This document shows, in pieces, positions 42,140 through 51,721 of a stretch of 64,000 nucleotides of DNA. The stretch is from UBA1731 sp964440985 (lineage in GTDB: Bacteria > Verrucomicrobiota > Kiritimatiellia > RFP12 > UBA1067): contig CAYTWE010000002.1 in the NCBI GenBank assembly GCA_964440985.1, forward strand, positions 21,269-85,268, written 5' to 3'. Below the pieces are notes generated by a model. It saw nothing but the letters and a program-made list of their open reading frames with translations, had not been told where the DNA came from and did no database searches. The stretch's first letter is position 1; every line of letters starts with the position of its first letter. The translations under genes and the position numbers were made by a program.

Positions 42140-44416
42140 TTACGGATCCCAGCTGAGATCAAGCCGCGATGATGCGCCGGACGGCACATGAAACGCCCGA
42201 GGCTGCACATTCGTCGTAACCCACAGGCCATCAAGCCTGAACGTCGTGAACCTCTGTCCATCCACACCCGTGAGCACAGACAGATCATCAGACGCTGGCC
42301 GTGTCACGCTGATGAACAACGGCGTCGACTGTCGCGTAAGATGCTCCACATCCACTGCGCGGGAAGTGTATGCAGCTCTTTGCCCGCCCTCAGGAGACAT
42401 CACGCAGCGCCTGACGCCAAGCTCCGAGAGAGCCAGCGCGGACTGCGAATTGAATGCGTAGAGCGTCCAATCCGCCGTGACGTCCTCTATCCCCAAAGCC
42501 TTGAGCATCCTCAACCCTGCAAGATCCGCCGCCTCCCATTTGCGGAAGCCGGCGCGAAGCAAGGTCTTCACCCTTCCGCGAAGCCTGTTGAACGCATCCT
42601 CCCTCGTAAACACCGGAAGAGCAAGACGCGCATCGACGCCATATCCTGAAACGTCGCCGTCATGTCCTATGGCGACTACGACCTCACTCCACAAGCCGTC
42701 AGGCACAGGCTGCCCAAGCCGAATCTTCACGACATTGAGCGGAGACGGATTCCCGTCTGCGGCAGATGTCTCTGCGTCCATGCGCAAAACCGTCCTGACG
42801 GCTTCGATCTTCTCCGCCCTGCGACGTGCCGCAGCGGCGTCAAGTTTTGCCACAAGCTCACGACGAAGCGAGTTCAACGTCGATGCCGGAACAAAGATGC
42901 CATCGGCATCATCAACGGCGAGTGAAGCAAGCGTCCATCCAGTTCCGCCAAGTCTCTCAAAGCATCTGCGGACGGCGGCAGGCGTAGATTCAGGATGCTG
43001 CGCCTTCTGTGCGGCGGCAATCGTCTCCACAACCGTCTCATCATTCGCGCTTGCCTCCACAGAACCGGCGGAGATGCGCACGGTGACGTCCAATGCCTTC
43101 GCGCCCGGATAGTCCGAAGCCCTGAACGATGGAGTCGGGAACCGACGTTTGACGGCGTTGGACATTGCGCATCGCACCTCGACGGCGCACCCGTCCGAGC
43201 GTCTGCCGCCCTTACGGCAGGCATCGCTGAATGTCGACGAAAGCGCATCGAGAAGCTGCGGATCAGAAACCTCTATCTCGACATCGCTTCCGGCAGGAGC
43301 CTCAAACACCGGCTTGCGGGAGATTGCCAGGCGCATCTCCCCTATGCCCATGCCCAATGGGCGGCCGTGATCGCCGGATGCATCCGTTTCGGCAATCGCG
43401 AACTGAAGCCCATCGTGCTTCTCAAGCGCACGGGATGTGTGCATACGCAGCCAAGTGCGCCCGTTGCGGTCTTTCGTAAGGCGCTTCACAACACCGATCG
43501 GCGTACCTTGATGTCCAAGGTTTTCAGGATCAATCAGCTGTGAACCGTCCTGCCGCCACCCATCCACGTACAGATGCGTAGTCTGTCTCGAAAAGACCGT
43601 CTCAAGATCGGCACGGGATGTGCCGGACTTCCCGGAATCAAGAAGTTCACGGTATCTCTTGACGACGGACGCGACATAAAGGCTGGACTTCATCCGTCCC
43701 TCGATCTTGAGCGAGGCGACTCCGGCATCGCGCAGATCCTCCAAGCGGTCGTCCAGGCGAAGATCCCGCATGGAGAACGGGAGTGACCTGTTTCCGGACG
43801 AATCGGTGTACGGCAGCCTGCAGCAGTATGCGCAGCGTCCTCTGTTCCCGCTCCTTCCGCGCTCCATCGCCGAAAATAGGCAAAGTCCGGATATCGAATA
43901 GCAGAGTGCGCCATGCACAAACACCTCAAGTTCGCATCCGCACCGCTGCGCTATGGAGCGTATGTCGGCAAGCGGCAGTTCGCGGGCAAGGACAACGCGG
44001 CTGAAGCCAAGCTCACGCATCGCAAGCACACCTTCAAGGTTGTGCGCCACAAGCTGCGTGGATGCATGGATGGCGAGTGAGGGGAAATGCGATCTCACAA
44101 GACGGGCCACGCCGAGATCCTGCACAATGAGCGCGTCAGGAGCCAGCTCCTCAAGCGCTGCGAGCCGTTCGACCGCCTCCGGCAATTCGCTCTCGTCAAG
44201 CAGCGTGTTGAACGTCACATACACCTTGCGTCCCTTGGCGCGGGCAAAGGAAAGCAAGTCCGAAAGCTGACCGGTTGTGAAGTTGACGGCCTGGGCGCGC
44301 GCTGAAAACGCATCCAGGCCGAGATACACGGCATCGGCGCCGGCGTCGAACGCGGCCAATGCCGTGTCGAACGAACCCGCCGGCGCCAGCAACTCAACGG
44401 CATCCATGTCAGGCAT
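42140..44416 (-). CDS. Peptidase U32-family protein, RlhA-like
   Basis: 758 residues. The U32 signature is intact (EVFVHGALCYSISGLCLFS near 163), followed by the Fe-S-type Cys cluster GRCAYCC and an NRGRCAY segment. The long C-terminal region (about 300-758) fits the DUF3656-containing form, which in E. coli (RlhA) makes 5-hydroxycytidine in 23S rRNA; others are annotated as collagenase-like proteases. RNA modification is more likely than proteolysis. It is longer than RlhA (about 650). Its ATG overlaps the end of the GH109-like gene by 8 bp. Confidence 0.8.
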   Translation of the reverse strand: MPDMDAVELLAPAGSFDTALAAFDAGADAVYLGLDAFSARAQAVNFTTGQLSDLLSFARAKGRKVYVTFNTLLDESELPEAVERLAALEELAPDALIVQDLGVARLVRSHFPSLAIHASTQLVAHNLEGVLAMRELGFSRVVLARELPLADIRSIAQRCGCELEVFVHGALCYSISGLCLFSAMERGRSGNRGRCAYCCRLPYTDSSGNRSLPFSMRDLRLDDRLEDLRDAGVASLKIEGRMKSSLYVASVVKRYRELLDSGKSGTSRADLETVFSRQTTHLYVDGWRQDGSQLIDPENLGHQGTPIGVVKRLTKDRNGRTWLRMHTSRALEKHDGLQFAIAETDASGDHGRPLGMGIGEMRLAISRKPVFEAPAGSDVEIEVSDPQLLDALSSTFSDACRKGGRRSDGCAVEVRCAMSNAVKRRFPTPSFRASDYPGAKALDVTVRISAGSVEASANDETVVETIAAAQKAQHPESTPAAVRRCFERLGGTGWTLASLAVDDADGIFVPASTLNSLRRELVAKLDAAAARRRAEKIEAVRTVLRMDAETSAADGNPSPLNVVKIRLGQPVPDGLWSEVVVAIGHDGDVSGYGVDARLALPVFTREDAFNRLRGRVKTLLRAGFRKWEAADLAGLRMLKALGIEDVTADWTLYAFNSQSALALSELGVRRCVMSPEGGQRAAYTSRAVDVEHLTRQSTPLFISVTRPASDDLSVLTGVDGQRFTTFRLDGLWVTTNVQPRAFHVPSGASSRLDLSWDP

Positions 44417-45890
44417 TCAGCGCCGTTTTGTCCTTCGTGACGCCCGCAACGGCAAGGTTGCCCATCTTCGAGAGGTCAACCTCGTTGATGCCACAAGGCT
44501 TCCGGTTCATCCACTCACCCCGCGTAAAGTCCGGAATGTCCATCGAACATGAGCGGTTGCGCACCGACTTTTCGGAAAGCTCCCCGATGCAGCAGGAGGC
44601 CGCAAGATCGTAGACGTTCGTGTCAAGCGGGATTCCGTTCTGGAGACAGTAGGCCCAGCGGAGATCCATGAGGAAGTCCATGCCGCCATGCCCGCCGACC
44701 TTCTTGGCGATCTCACCGGCCTGCTTCCAGTACGGATGCCTATACGTCTCGCGAAGCTCTTTCTGCCTTGCCTCGGAGAAGTACGAGTGCACGCCCTCGC
44801 CGGACTTCGTCTCCCAGCCGAAGCGGACAGGCCATTCCGTCGTGACGGCCATGTCGCCGTACTGAAAATCGCCGCCGGCGAAGATGCCTTTTGTGCCGGT
44901 GATCTTGTTGATGCGCGAATACGGACGCGGAGAGGAGACATCATGCTGAATCATGATGGAACGGCCCTTTACCGTCTTCACGAGCGTGGTGTTCATGTCG
45001 CCCATCTCGACCTTGAGATCGTGATGCCAGTCACCTGCGGGATACTTGGCCTTGGCGTACGCCTCAAAGTTGAACTGGTTCGATTCGAGCGACACAAGAT
45101 AGTCGAAGCGGTCGCCACGATTGATTCCCATGCACTCCATCAACGGAATGAGACCGTGCGTGACGTACTGGTTGCCCTTGTGCTCCCTGTTCCAGCGCAG
45201 ACGCCAATGGTTCCAGTATGCGCTGTCGTCGTTGCCGTCGTTGTAGTTGTAGGTGCGGAGATCGTGGATGTACGCGCCTTCGCCATGAACGATGTCGCCA
45301 AGCAGCCCCTGGCGGCAGAGATTGAGCGCAAGCATCTCCGCCTCACCATAGCAGCAGTTCTCAAGCTGCATGCAGTTGAGACGCGTCTTCTCGGAGGTCT
45401 CCACAAGCTCCCAGCACTCCTCCACCGTGAACGCGCTCGGCACCTCCACGAATGCGTGCTTCCCGCCGCGCATGGCGGCAAGCGCCACCGGGACGTGCAG
45501 ATGCCACGGAGTGGTGTTGTAGACGCAGTCGATTCCGTCCCAGTCGCACATCCTGCGGTATGCATCCTCGCCGACGAACTCCTTCGCCTTCTGCCTTCCG
45601 CTGTCAACAAGCCTCTTCTGCTGCTTGTCCACGCGCCACTGATCGATGTCGCAAAGCGCCGCGACGGTGACGCCGGGGATGCTCGCTATGCGCAGCAGGG
45701 CTTGGTTGCCACGGCAACCGAGACCGACCAAGCCCACGCGGATCCTCTTCATGGGCTTTGCGCAGAACCCGAACATGGAGCCGCCCGCGCCAAAGCACGG
45801 AGCGTTCTTTGCGCTCATGCATCCGGCCGCGACCGCCGCAGCCCCCATCCATGCGGTTCCCTTCAGAAAATCTCTGCGATTCGTATCCAT
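44409..45890 (-). CDS. Tat-exported GH109-like glycosidase (Gfo/Idh/MocA fold)
   Basis: 493 residues. N-terminal Tat signal RRDFLKG with a hydrophobic stretch ending in VAAGC, a possible lipobox. The Rossmann domain follows (VGLVGLGCRGNQ, about 52-63; LCDID). Several motifs match the GH109 family of NAD-using alpha-N-acetylgalactosaminidases: EVPSAFTVEECWELVE, ENCCYGEAE, HWRLRWN, THGLIPLMECMGINRGDRFDYLVS. If so, it cleaves terminal GalNAc from glycans in the periplasm by redox elimination. The ATG at 45890 has GAAGGAG. Neighbours rhaT and kduD also concern sugars. Confidence 0.82.
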   Translation of the reverse strand: MDTNRRDFLKGTAWMGAAAVAAGCMSAKNAPCFGAGGSMFGFCAKPMKRIRVGLVGLGCRGNQALLRIASIPGVTVAALCDIDQWRVDKQQKRLVDSGRQKAKEFVGEDAYRRMCDWDGIDCVYNTTPWHLHVPVALAAMRGGKHAFVEVPSAFTVEECWELVETSEKTRLNCMQLENCCYGEAEMLALNLCRQGLLGDIVHGEGAYIHDLRTYNYNDGNDDSAYWNHWRLRWNREHKGNQYVTHGLIPLMECMGINRGDRFDYLVSLESNQFNFEAYAKAKYPAGDWHHDLKVEMGDMNTTLVKTVKGRSIMIQHDVSSPRPYSRINKITGTKGIFAGGDFQYGDMAVTTEWPVRFGWETKSGEGVHSYFSEARQKELRETYRHPYWKQAGEIAKKVGGHGGMDFLMDLRWAYCLQNGIPLDTNVYDLAASCCIGELSEKSVRNRSCSMDIPDFTRGEWMNRKPCGINEVDLSKMGNLAVAGVTKDKTALNA

Positions 45891-45927
45891 TGACAGTCTC
45901 CTTCTATATGGTGTGCATGATGAAAGG

Positions 45928-46947
45928 TCACTTTGACCCGATTGAAATTACGCAGAAACTCGCGACAAGTATGGCTGTGCCGAGAGCAAGAAACGCCTTC
46001 GTCCTGGCGCCGACACCCTTCCACTCGCCAAGCATGATGCCGATGACGGTGGAGAAGAATATTGTGGACGCCATCATGACGGCGAACGATATGTACTTGA
46101 GATCGCCCATCAGCGGCTCGCCCGCCTTTGTGCATACGAACTGCAGAACCCATATCACGCCGACCGCCGCGCTGAGAACGAAATTGCGCGGAGAGAGCTT
46201 GAGATAGTCGCCGAACGTCCTGTTCTTGAAGTTCTGCTGAATGCACCACAGCAGCTCCACCGCAAAGCCGCCCCACAGAACAACCATGATGACCGGCATG
46301 CCGCGCCAGCAGGCCTTCGCACCGGCGGCCACGGCGGCGTTTTCGATCGATTCGGCTCCCTGCAGCCCAAAGTTCATCCCGGCGGAGAACACGCCGGCGA
46401 CAACCGCCGTGATCACCCCTTTCCGGAAGTCGAACTCGGCGACGGCCTTGCGCTTGACCTCATCCGGCATCTCCGCCTCCTTCGATTTACCGGCAAGGCC
46501 CACGAACACGATTCCCACAAGGGAACCGACCACGCCGCCGAGAACGGTGAGCGCAGCGGCATCCTTCACAAGATCGCCGGCGTGTCCCGCGGCAATCGGC
46601 GGAATGAGCGTACCGGTGGCGGCGCAGAGTCCGCACCCGATGGCCAGGCCAAGTCCGATTCCGAGGTAGCGCACCATCAGCCCCCATGCAAGCGCACCGA
46701 CTCCCCACATCGCGCCGAATCCGGCGCAACGGATGAGCGTGGAGGCAGGGGCGGACATGGCAACGTTCCAGAAATCAGGAACGGTGAAGTAGCAGATCAC
46801 CGGCGGACACACTATAAGGCCAATGAACACATAGACGAGCCACCAGCTTTCGTATGCCCACCCCTTAACGCCGCGAGCGGGAAGAAGGAATGTCGCGCCG
46901 GCAAGTCCACCGGCACAGAAAATCAACATGCCAAGCACAGAATCCAC
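45928..46947 (-). CDS. rhaT: L-rhamnose/proton symporter, RhaT family
   Basis: About ten membrane segments in 339 residues. Family-typical LPARGVKGWAYESWW near 22-36 and FGLQGAESI in the second half support RhaT. It would import L-rhamnose or a related sugar released from pectic polymers. Start is a GTG at 46947 with GAGGAG 6 bp upstream. Rhamnose catabolic genes (rhaA, rhaB, rhaD) are not in the window, so substrate could differ. Confidence 0.85.
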   Translation of the reverse strand: MDSVLGMLIFCAGGLAGATFLLPARGVKGWAYESWWLVYVFIGLIVCPPVICYFTVPDFWNVAMSAPASTLIRCAGFGAMWGVGALAWGLMVRYLGIGLGLAIGCGLCAATGTLIPPIAAGHAGDLVKDAAALTVLGGVVGSLVGIVFVGLAGKSKEAEMPDEVKRKAVAEFDFRKGVITAVVAGVFSAGMNFGLQGAESIENAAVAAGAKACWRGMPVIMVVLWGGFAVELLWCIQQNFKNRTFGDYLKLSPRNFVLSAAVGVIWVLQFVCTKAGEPLMGDLKYISFAVMMASTIFFSTVIGIMLGEWKGVGARTKAFLALGTAILVASFCVISIGSK

Positions 46948-46983
46948 AGCAGTCTCCTCAATTGTCGTTCAGCGGAAGGTGAA

Positions 46984-47748
46984 TCAGCGGGCAAGCCAGC
47001 CGCCGTCGCAAGCGTACATGAAGCCGGTCACGTAGTCAGATGCAGGCGAAGCGAGGAACACGCACAGCCCCTTCAGGTCTTCAGGTGTACCCCAGCGCCC
47101 GGCCGGAATGCGGTCGAGAATCGCCTTGTTGCGCTTCTTGTCCTCACGGATCGGACGTGTATTCTCCGTGGCGATGTAGCCGGGGGCGATCGCGTTCACG
47201 CAGATGCCGTACTTTGAAAGCTCGTTGGCCATCAGCATCGTGAGCGACTTGATTCCACCCTTCGCCGCCGCATAGCCGGGTATCAGTATGCCGCCCTGGA
47301 ACGACAGCATCGAACCGATGTTTATGATCTTGCCGCCATTGCCCTGCTTCACCATCTGTGCGGCGGCAGCCTGCGAAAGGAAGAACGGCGTGGAGAGGTT
47401 TATCGATATGACGTCGTTCCAGTTCTTCGCGCTGTGCTCAAGGAACGGTTCGCGGCGGATGATTCCGGCGTTGTTCACGAGGATGTCCACCGAGCCAAGG
47501 CTGCGCACGACCTTCGCAACGATCTTCGGAGCCTCCTTCTCGCCCTTCGAGAGGTCTGCTTTGACGCCGATCGCCCTGCGTCCGAGACTCTTGATCGCGG
47601 CGATCGTCTCGTCCATCGGTATAACGTCCACGATTGCGACATCCGCGCCCGCCTCTGCAAGTCCGACTGCATAGGCCTGCCCGATGCCACGCCCACCGCC
47701 GGTCACGATCGCGACCTTGCCATCCAACTTGAACTTCTCAAGAATCAT
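46984..47748 (-). CDS. kduD: 2-dehydro-3-deoxy-D-gluconate 5-dehydrogenase-like SDR
   Basis: Short-chain dehydrogenase, 254 residues. The NAD-binding TGGGRGIGQ, NNAG, catalytic Ser (GSMLSFQGG) and YxxxK (YAAAK) are intact. The regions NGGKIINIGSMLSFQGG, NAIAPGYIATENT, LDRIPAGRWG and the final DGGWLAR match KduD closely; KduD acts in degradation of unsaturated uronates from pectin. The ATG at 47748 has AAAGGGAG. It lies 36 bp upstream of rhaT. Confidence 0.88.
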   Translation of the reverse strand: MILEKFKLDGKVAIVTGGGRGIGQAYAVGLAEAGADVAIVDVIPMDETIAAIKSLGRRAIGVKADLSKGEKEAPKIVAKVVRSLGSVDILVNNAGIIRREPFLEHSAKNWNDVISINLSTPFFLSQAAAAQMVKQGNGGKIINIGSMLSFQGGILIPGYAAAKGGIKSLTMLMANELSKYGICVNAIAPGYIATENTRPIREDKKRNKAILDRIPAGRWGTPEDLKGLCVFLASPASDYVTGFMYACDGGWLAR

Positions 47749-47834
47749 CTCTGTCTCCCTTTCGTTGTTTATGTGGTAGCATATCAGAAAACGGCATCCA
47801 ACTCAAGAGTGCGGCGGAATCGCCGCACCGCTCG

Positions 47835-48917
47835 TCACTTTCTGCGAACCGTGCGCCAGATTGCAAGCGCGGCGGCGATCACCACGGACACCGCAAGCGC
47901 ATTTACAAACGGCATTGCGTCCTTCACCCCGAAAGCGCACGGGAAGCCCTGCGTGAGCATATCCGCGAGACAAGCCGACACTGGACGGAAAAAGCCGCCT
48001 ATCAGATATGCGGCGAGGGCGCACTGCCCGAAGAGGATAACGATGCCGAGGCCTCTGCGGAACCGCATGACATCAGTCAGCACATACAGGACTGCAAGCG
48101 ATATGACGCACCACCCCATCGCCTGCGCCGTGAACGAGAGCGTAAATATCGGCTTGATGACAGGAATCCACACCGCAGCGATCCAGCCTGTCGCCTCAAG
48201 CGCCGCCCCGTAGGCGAACAACCGCACAGCCTTGGTCCGCTTCTCGCCCTCTCCGCGCAGAATCTCGGCGGCAAAACTTCCGCAAAGCGTCATGGCGCCG
48301 AACATGAGCGATGTGGCAAACCATGTGTAGCAGCTCGGTTTCGCGACGAACGGATTGTCCGCAGGAAGCAGCGCGGAAAGGATTGCATGGTCAACCTTGA
48401 ATGCGAAGTTTCCGAACTCCGTGTAGTCGCCGCCAACGGCAAGCATCAGCGTGTAGACGGATGCGAGCGCCACCGGAACTGCGATGCGCAGCCATGCAGA
48501 CGGAATCAGCGCCACACAGGCGGCGATGAGATATCCGGCTGCAATCGACTGGAGGGTGTTGGAATACGGCGACATCCGGTGCCAATCGAATGTGAGGAGG
48601 CCGCCCTGCACAACCATGCCGAGAATCCAAAGCAAAGCCACACGCACAATCACATGTTTCCAGTAGGCCGCACCGGCCTTTCCGCCTTCAAGCCGTCTGC
48701 CAAGCGCATACGGAACGGCCGCGCCGCACATGAATATGAAGAGCGGCATGATGATGTCCCACAGGGTGAAGCATTCCCAGCCGTGGCGGAACTGTCCAAT
48801 GAACGCCGGCGGCAGATGCCACACGGAATCGGCCGCCTTGACGAGCGGACCGATTACGACCAGCAGAATCATGTCCAGACCTCTGAGCAGGTCAAGCGAA
48901 TACAGTCTCTCTTTCAT
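47835..48917 (-). CDS. DUF5009/acyltransferase-like integral membrane protein
   Basis: About ten to eleven membrane segments in 360 residues. It opens with ERLYSLDLLRGLDM, and the PLFIFMCGAAVPYALGRRL region matches the heparan-alpha-glucosaminide N-acetyltransferase-like (DUF5009/YeiB-like) proteins. Activity in bacteria is not established; O- or N-acetylation of a cell-envelope sugar is possible. The ATG at 48917 is chosen for AGGAGG upstream. It lies between purB and kduD. Confidence 0.75.
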   Translation of the reverse strand: MKERLYSLDLLRGLDMILLVVIGPLVKAADSVWHLPPAFIGQFRHGWECFTLWDIIMPLFIFMCGAAVPYALGRRLEGGKAGAAYWKHVIVRVALLWILGMVVQGGLLTFDWHRMSPYSNTLQSIAAGYLIAACVALIPSAWLRIAVPVALASVYTLMLAVGGDYTEFGNFAFKVDHAILSALLPADNPFVAKPSCYTWFATSLMFGAMTLCGSFAAEILRGEGEKRTKAVRLFAYGAALEATGWIAAVWIPVIKPIFTLSFTAQAMGWCVISLAVLYVLTDVMRFRRGLGIVILFGQCALAAYLIGGFFRPVSACLADMLTQGFPCAFGVKDAMPFVNALAVSVVIAAALAIWRTVRRK

Positions 48918-48958
48918 AAGTGCGCCCTCCTGACGCCGACGGCATAAGCGCAAACCGG

Positions 48959-50320
48959 TCAACGGATTTTGGCCAGCACGTCAGCGATTCCGGTGTATGT
49001 CGCAGGAGTGAGCTTGAGAAGCCTGGCCTTGTCCGCCTTCGGCAGTTCAAGCCCCTGCACGAACTCCTTCATTATCGCGGCCGTGACGCGGCGGCCACGG
49101 GTCAGCTCCTTCAGGCGTTCGTAGGGATGATCCATGCCGACCTTCCGCATGACGGTTTGTATCGGCTCGGCAAGCACCTCCCAGTTTGCGTCAAGATCGG
49201 CGGCGAGCCGCTGCTCGTTCAGTTCAAGCTTGCCAAGACCCTTCAAGGTGGAGCGTATCGCGATCAGCGTGTAGCCGAAACCTACGCCCATGTTGCGGAG
49301 AGTGGTCGAATCGGTGAGGTCGCGCTGCATCCTCGAAATCGGCAGCTTCCGCGCCATGAACCCCATTACGGCGTTTGCGAGGCCAATGTTCCCCTCCGAA
49401 TTCTCGAAATCTATCGGATTCACCTTGTGCGGCATGGTGGAGGAGCCTATCTCGCCCTTCACCGTCCTCTGCTTGAAGTATCCCATCGACACGTACATCC
49501 ACACGTCGCGGTCGAAGTCAAGCAGCACCGAGTTCCAGCGACAGACGGCGTCGAACAGCTCCGCAATGCCGTCGTGCGACTCGATCTGCGTGGTGAGGCG
49601 GTTCTGGCGCAGACCAAGAGACTCTATGACCTTGCGCGACAGCTTCTCCCAGTCCACGTCCGGATATGCGGACATGTGCGCGTTGAAGTTGCCGACGGCG
49701 CCGTTCATCTTCGCCGGCATCACAAGCCTGTCGATCTCCGCAGTCTGCCGCCGCAGACGGGCCGCAACCACGGCAAGCTCCTTTCCGACGGTCGTAGGCG
49801 ATGCGGGCTGTCCGTGCGTATGTGCGAGCATCGGCACCTTCGCGTAGTCATGCGCCATGTCCGACAGCTTCGCCTCCACGGCGTCCATCTCCGCCCGAAG
49901 CACAGCCTTGCCGTCCCTGAGCATGAGCGCATGGCTCATGTTGTTGATGTCCTCCGACGTGCAGGCGAAATGGATGAACTCGGATCTCTTTTCGAGAGAC
50001 GTTCCGGCCACCTTCTCCTTCAGGAAGTACTCGACCGCCTTCACATCGTGGTTCGTGGTCTTCTCGATCTCCTTCACGCGGCGGGCGTCGTCCACGGAAA
50101 ATCCGGCCGCAATGGCACGGAGAGCCTTGCGCTCTGCGGCGGTGAGCGCCTTGCACTCGCGTATCGCCTTTGCGTCGCACAGCGCCTCAAGCCACACGCA
50201 CTCGACGAGCACCCGGCGCTTCACAAGGCCGTACTCGGAGAACACTTCGCGCAGCTCGGCGCATTTCCCGGCATACCTTCCGTCAATCGGCGAAACCGCC
50301 GTAAGTGATTCAAGTTCCAT
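48959..50320 (-). CDS. purB: Adenylosuccinate lyase
   Basis: Fumarase-superfamily enzyme of purine synthesis and AMP formation. The catalytic signature GSSTMPHKVNPIDFEN (near 290) and THGQPASPTTVGKEL are present. From the ATG at 50320 (MELESLTAVSPIDGRY) it has 453 residues and closely follows the E. coli-type enzyme, including its N-terminus. An upstream ATG six codons earlier is less likely. Confidence 0.95.
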   Translation of the reverse strand: MELESLTAVSPIDGRYAGKCAELREVFSEYGLVKRRVLVECVWLEALCDAKAIRECKALTAAERKALRAIAAGFSVDDARRVKEIEKTTNHDVKAVEYFLKEKVAGTSLEKRSEFIHFACTSEDINNMSHALMLRDGKAVLRAEMDAVEAKLSDMAHDYAKVPMLAHTHGQPASPTTVGKELAVVAARLRRQTAEIDRLVMPAKMNGAVGNFNAHMSAYPDVDWEKLSRKVIESLGLRQNRLTTQIESHDGIAELFDAVCRWNSVLLDFDRDVWMYVSMGYFKQRTVKGEIGSSTMPHKVNPIDFENSEGNIGLANAVMGFMARKLPISRMQRDLTDSTTLRNMGVGFGYTLIAIRSTLKGLGKLELNEQRLAADLDANWEVLAEPIQTVMRKVGMDHPYERLKELTRGRRVTAAIMKEFVQGLELPKADKARLLKLTPATYTGIADVLAKIR

Positions 50321-50339
50321 TTCCGTCACACCTTTCATT

Positions 50340-51683
50340 TCAACGGCTCTTCTTCCACGCCTCTGCGAGCGTATGGTACTTCACAAGCAGATTCCTTCTT
50401 TCTGCCGCAGGCATCGAGCCTTCCCTGAGCCATTCGAGGAACTGCCTCATCACCTGCGAAAAATGCGCTTCATGTCCGACGTCATACACCTTGGGCACAT
50501 CGATCTTCCACATTGCACCCGCCTCCTCGTCCGCCGCCGGCACCGCTTTGACGCCGGGATACGTCTTGCCGATCTCAGCGAGAGCCGCATCAAGGGCCGC
50601 CCCCGTCTTCGTCGCATCCGAACCGTCGCGAAGCTTGACGTACAGAACCGGCTTGAAGCCCTGCCTGGCTCCCTGACGGATCACCAGTTCCGCGTTCGAG
50701 CCGCGCATCAGCGAGTAGTGCGTATCGCCGCCGCCGGCGGGCGGCATGAAGTGCCACTCCACCGCAACCTTCGCATGTACGCCGCGAAGCGTGTACGTGA
50801 ACTCGCCGTTCGCCTTGCACTGAAGCACATTGTCGCCGTCTACGGATTTCCTGAGATATGCAGGCCACTCCTTCAGTCCGGTGGACTTCTCGTAGTCCGC
50901 CGCAGTGATGGGCGTAGGCCATGTGCGGGCGGAAAGCATCTTCACGTCGGAGCGCTTCAGCGCAACACCGGGGAACAGTTCCCACTGCACGAGATCCGTG
51001 AGATGCGTAGTCACGTCCACGATGGCCTCTCCCTGCTGCTTCGTGTCATAGTACCACGCAGGGCGGCGGAGAGGTTTCCCGTTCACAAGCTTGCAGAAGT
51101 GGTGGACCGATATCTTCGTGACGGCGGGATCGTCGGGCGTCCCCATCTCCTGCGTACCGTACACATCCCTGCGGAGAGATAGTTCGCGCTGAAGGATCGT
51201 CGTGATCTCGTGACGCTCAGTCATTATGTCTGCGAAGAGAAGCCCGGCCTCCTCCGCAATGGTCGCCGCCTCGCAGAGCTTCATGTAGTCCTCCGACGTG
51301 ATCGCCATAGGCTTGTCGGACAGGACGTTCATCCCCGCCTCCACTGCGGCGAGGTAGTAGTCCGGCTTCACGTTGTTGCGTCCGGCGAGAACCACCACGT
51401 TCGATGCGTTCTGCGCAGCGCCTCTCTTCGCCGCATCGGCCGTGAACCTCTCAAGGAAGTCCGCGCCTGCGTACACAGTCTCCTTCCATGCAGTAGGATT
51501 CTCCTTGCGCGAATTGAACTGTCCGATGAGCGCAAGGTGGCTTTTGAGGTCTGCGCCGTCAGGGGCGTAGACAAGCGCCTCCGGAGATACGCCGTCGTAT
51601 GTCCTGTTCTGGACAAGCGCCGCATGGAAATGTCCCGGATCTACCGTCAAGAACTGTATGGCCGCCATCATGATGTTGAGCAT
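50340..51683 (-). CDS. Gfo/Idh/MocA-type oxidoreductase
   Basis: 447 residues. The N-terminal NAD(P)-binding domain is unusual: it begins AAIQFLTVDPGHFHAALVQ instead of a glycine-rich GxGxxG. VLSDKPMAI holds the catalytic-type Lys-Pro pair. The C-terminal part resembles the putative oxidoreductase C-terminal domain family, with YYDTKQQGEAIVDVTTHLTDLVQW. The ATG at 51683 has AAAGGA; the frame stays open upstream through the LpxL-like gene but without coding features. Likely cytosolic sugar oxidoreductase; substrate unknown. Confidence 0.8.
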   Translation of the reverse strand: MLNIMMAAIQFLTVDPGHFHAALVQNRTYDGVSPEALVYAPDGADLKSHLALIGQFNSRKENPTAWKETVYAGADFLERFTADAAKRGAAQNASNVVVLAGRNNVKPDYYLAAVEAGMNVLSDKPMAITSEDYMKLCEAATIAEEAGLLFADIMTERHEITTILQRELSLRRDVYGTQEMGTPDDPAVTKISVHHFCKLVNGKPLRRPAWYYDTKQQGEAIVDVTTHLTDLVQWELFPGVALKRSDVKMLSARTWPTPITAADYEKSTGLKEWPAYLRKSVDGDNVLQCKANGEFTYTLRGVHAKVAVEWHFMPPAGGGDTHYSLMRGSNAELVIRQGARQGFKPVLYVKLRDGSDATKTGAALDAALAEIGKTYPGVKAVPAADEEAGAMWKIDVPKVYDVGHEAHFSQVMRQFLEWLREGSMPAAERRNLLVKYHTLAEAWKKSR

Positions 51684-51721
51684 TGTCGCATCCTTTCGGT
51701 TGGTTCTGCTTCCGTTTTCCG

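Noticed and set aside
41814..42288. Minus-strand frames across the tRNA
   Set aside because: They run antisense through the tRNA-Arg gene and have no coding features.
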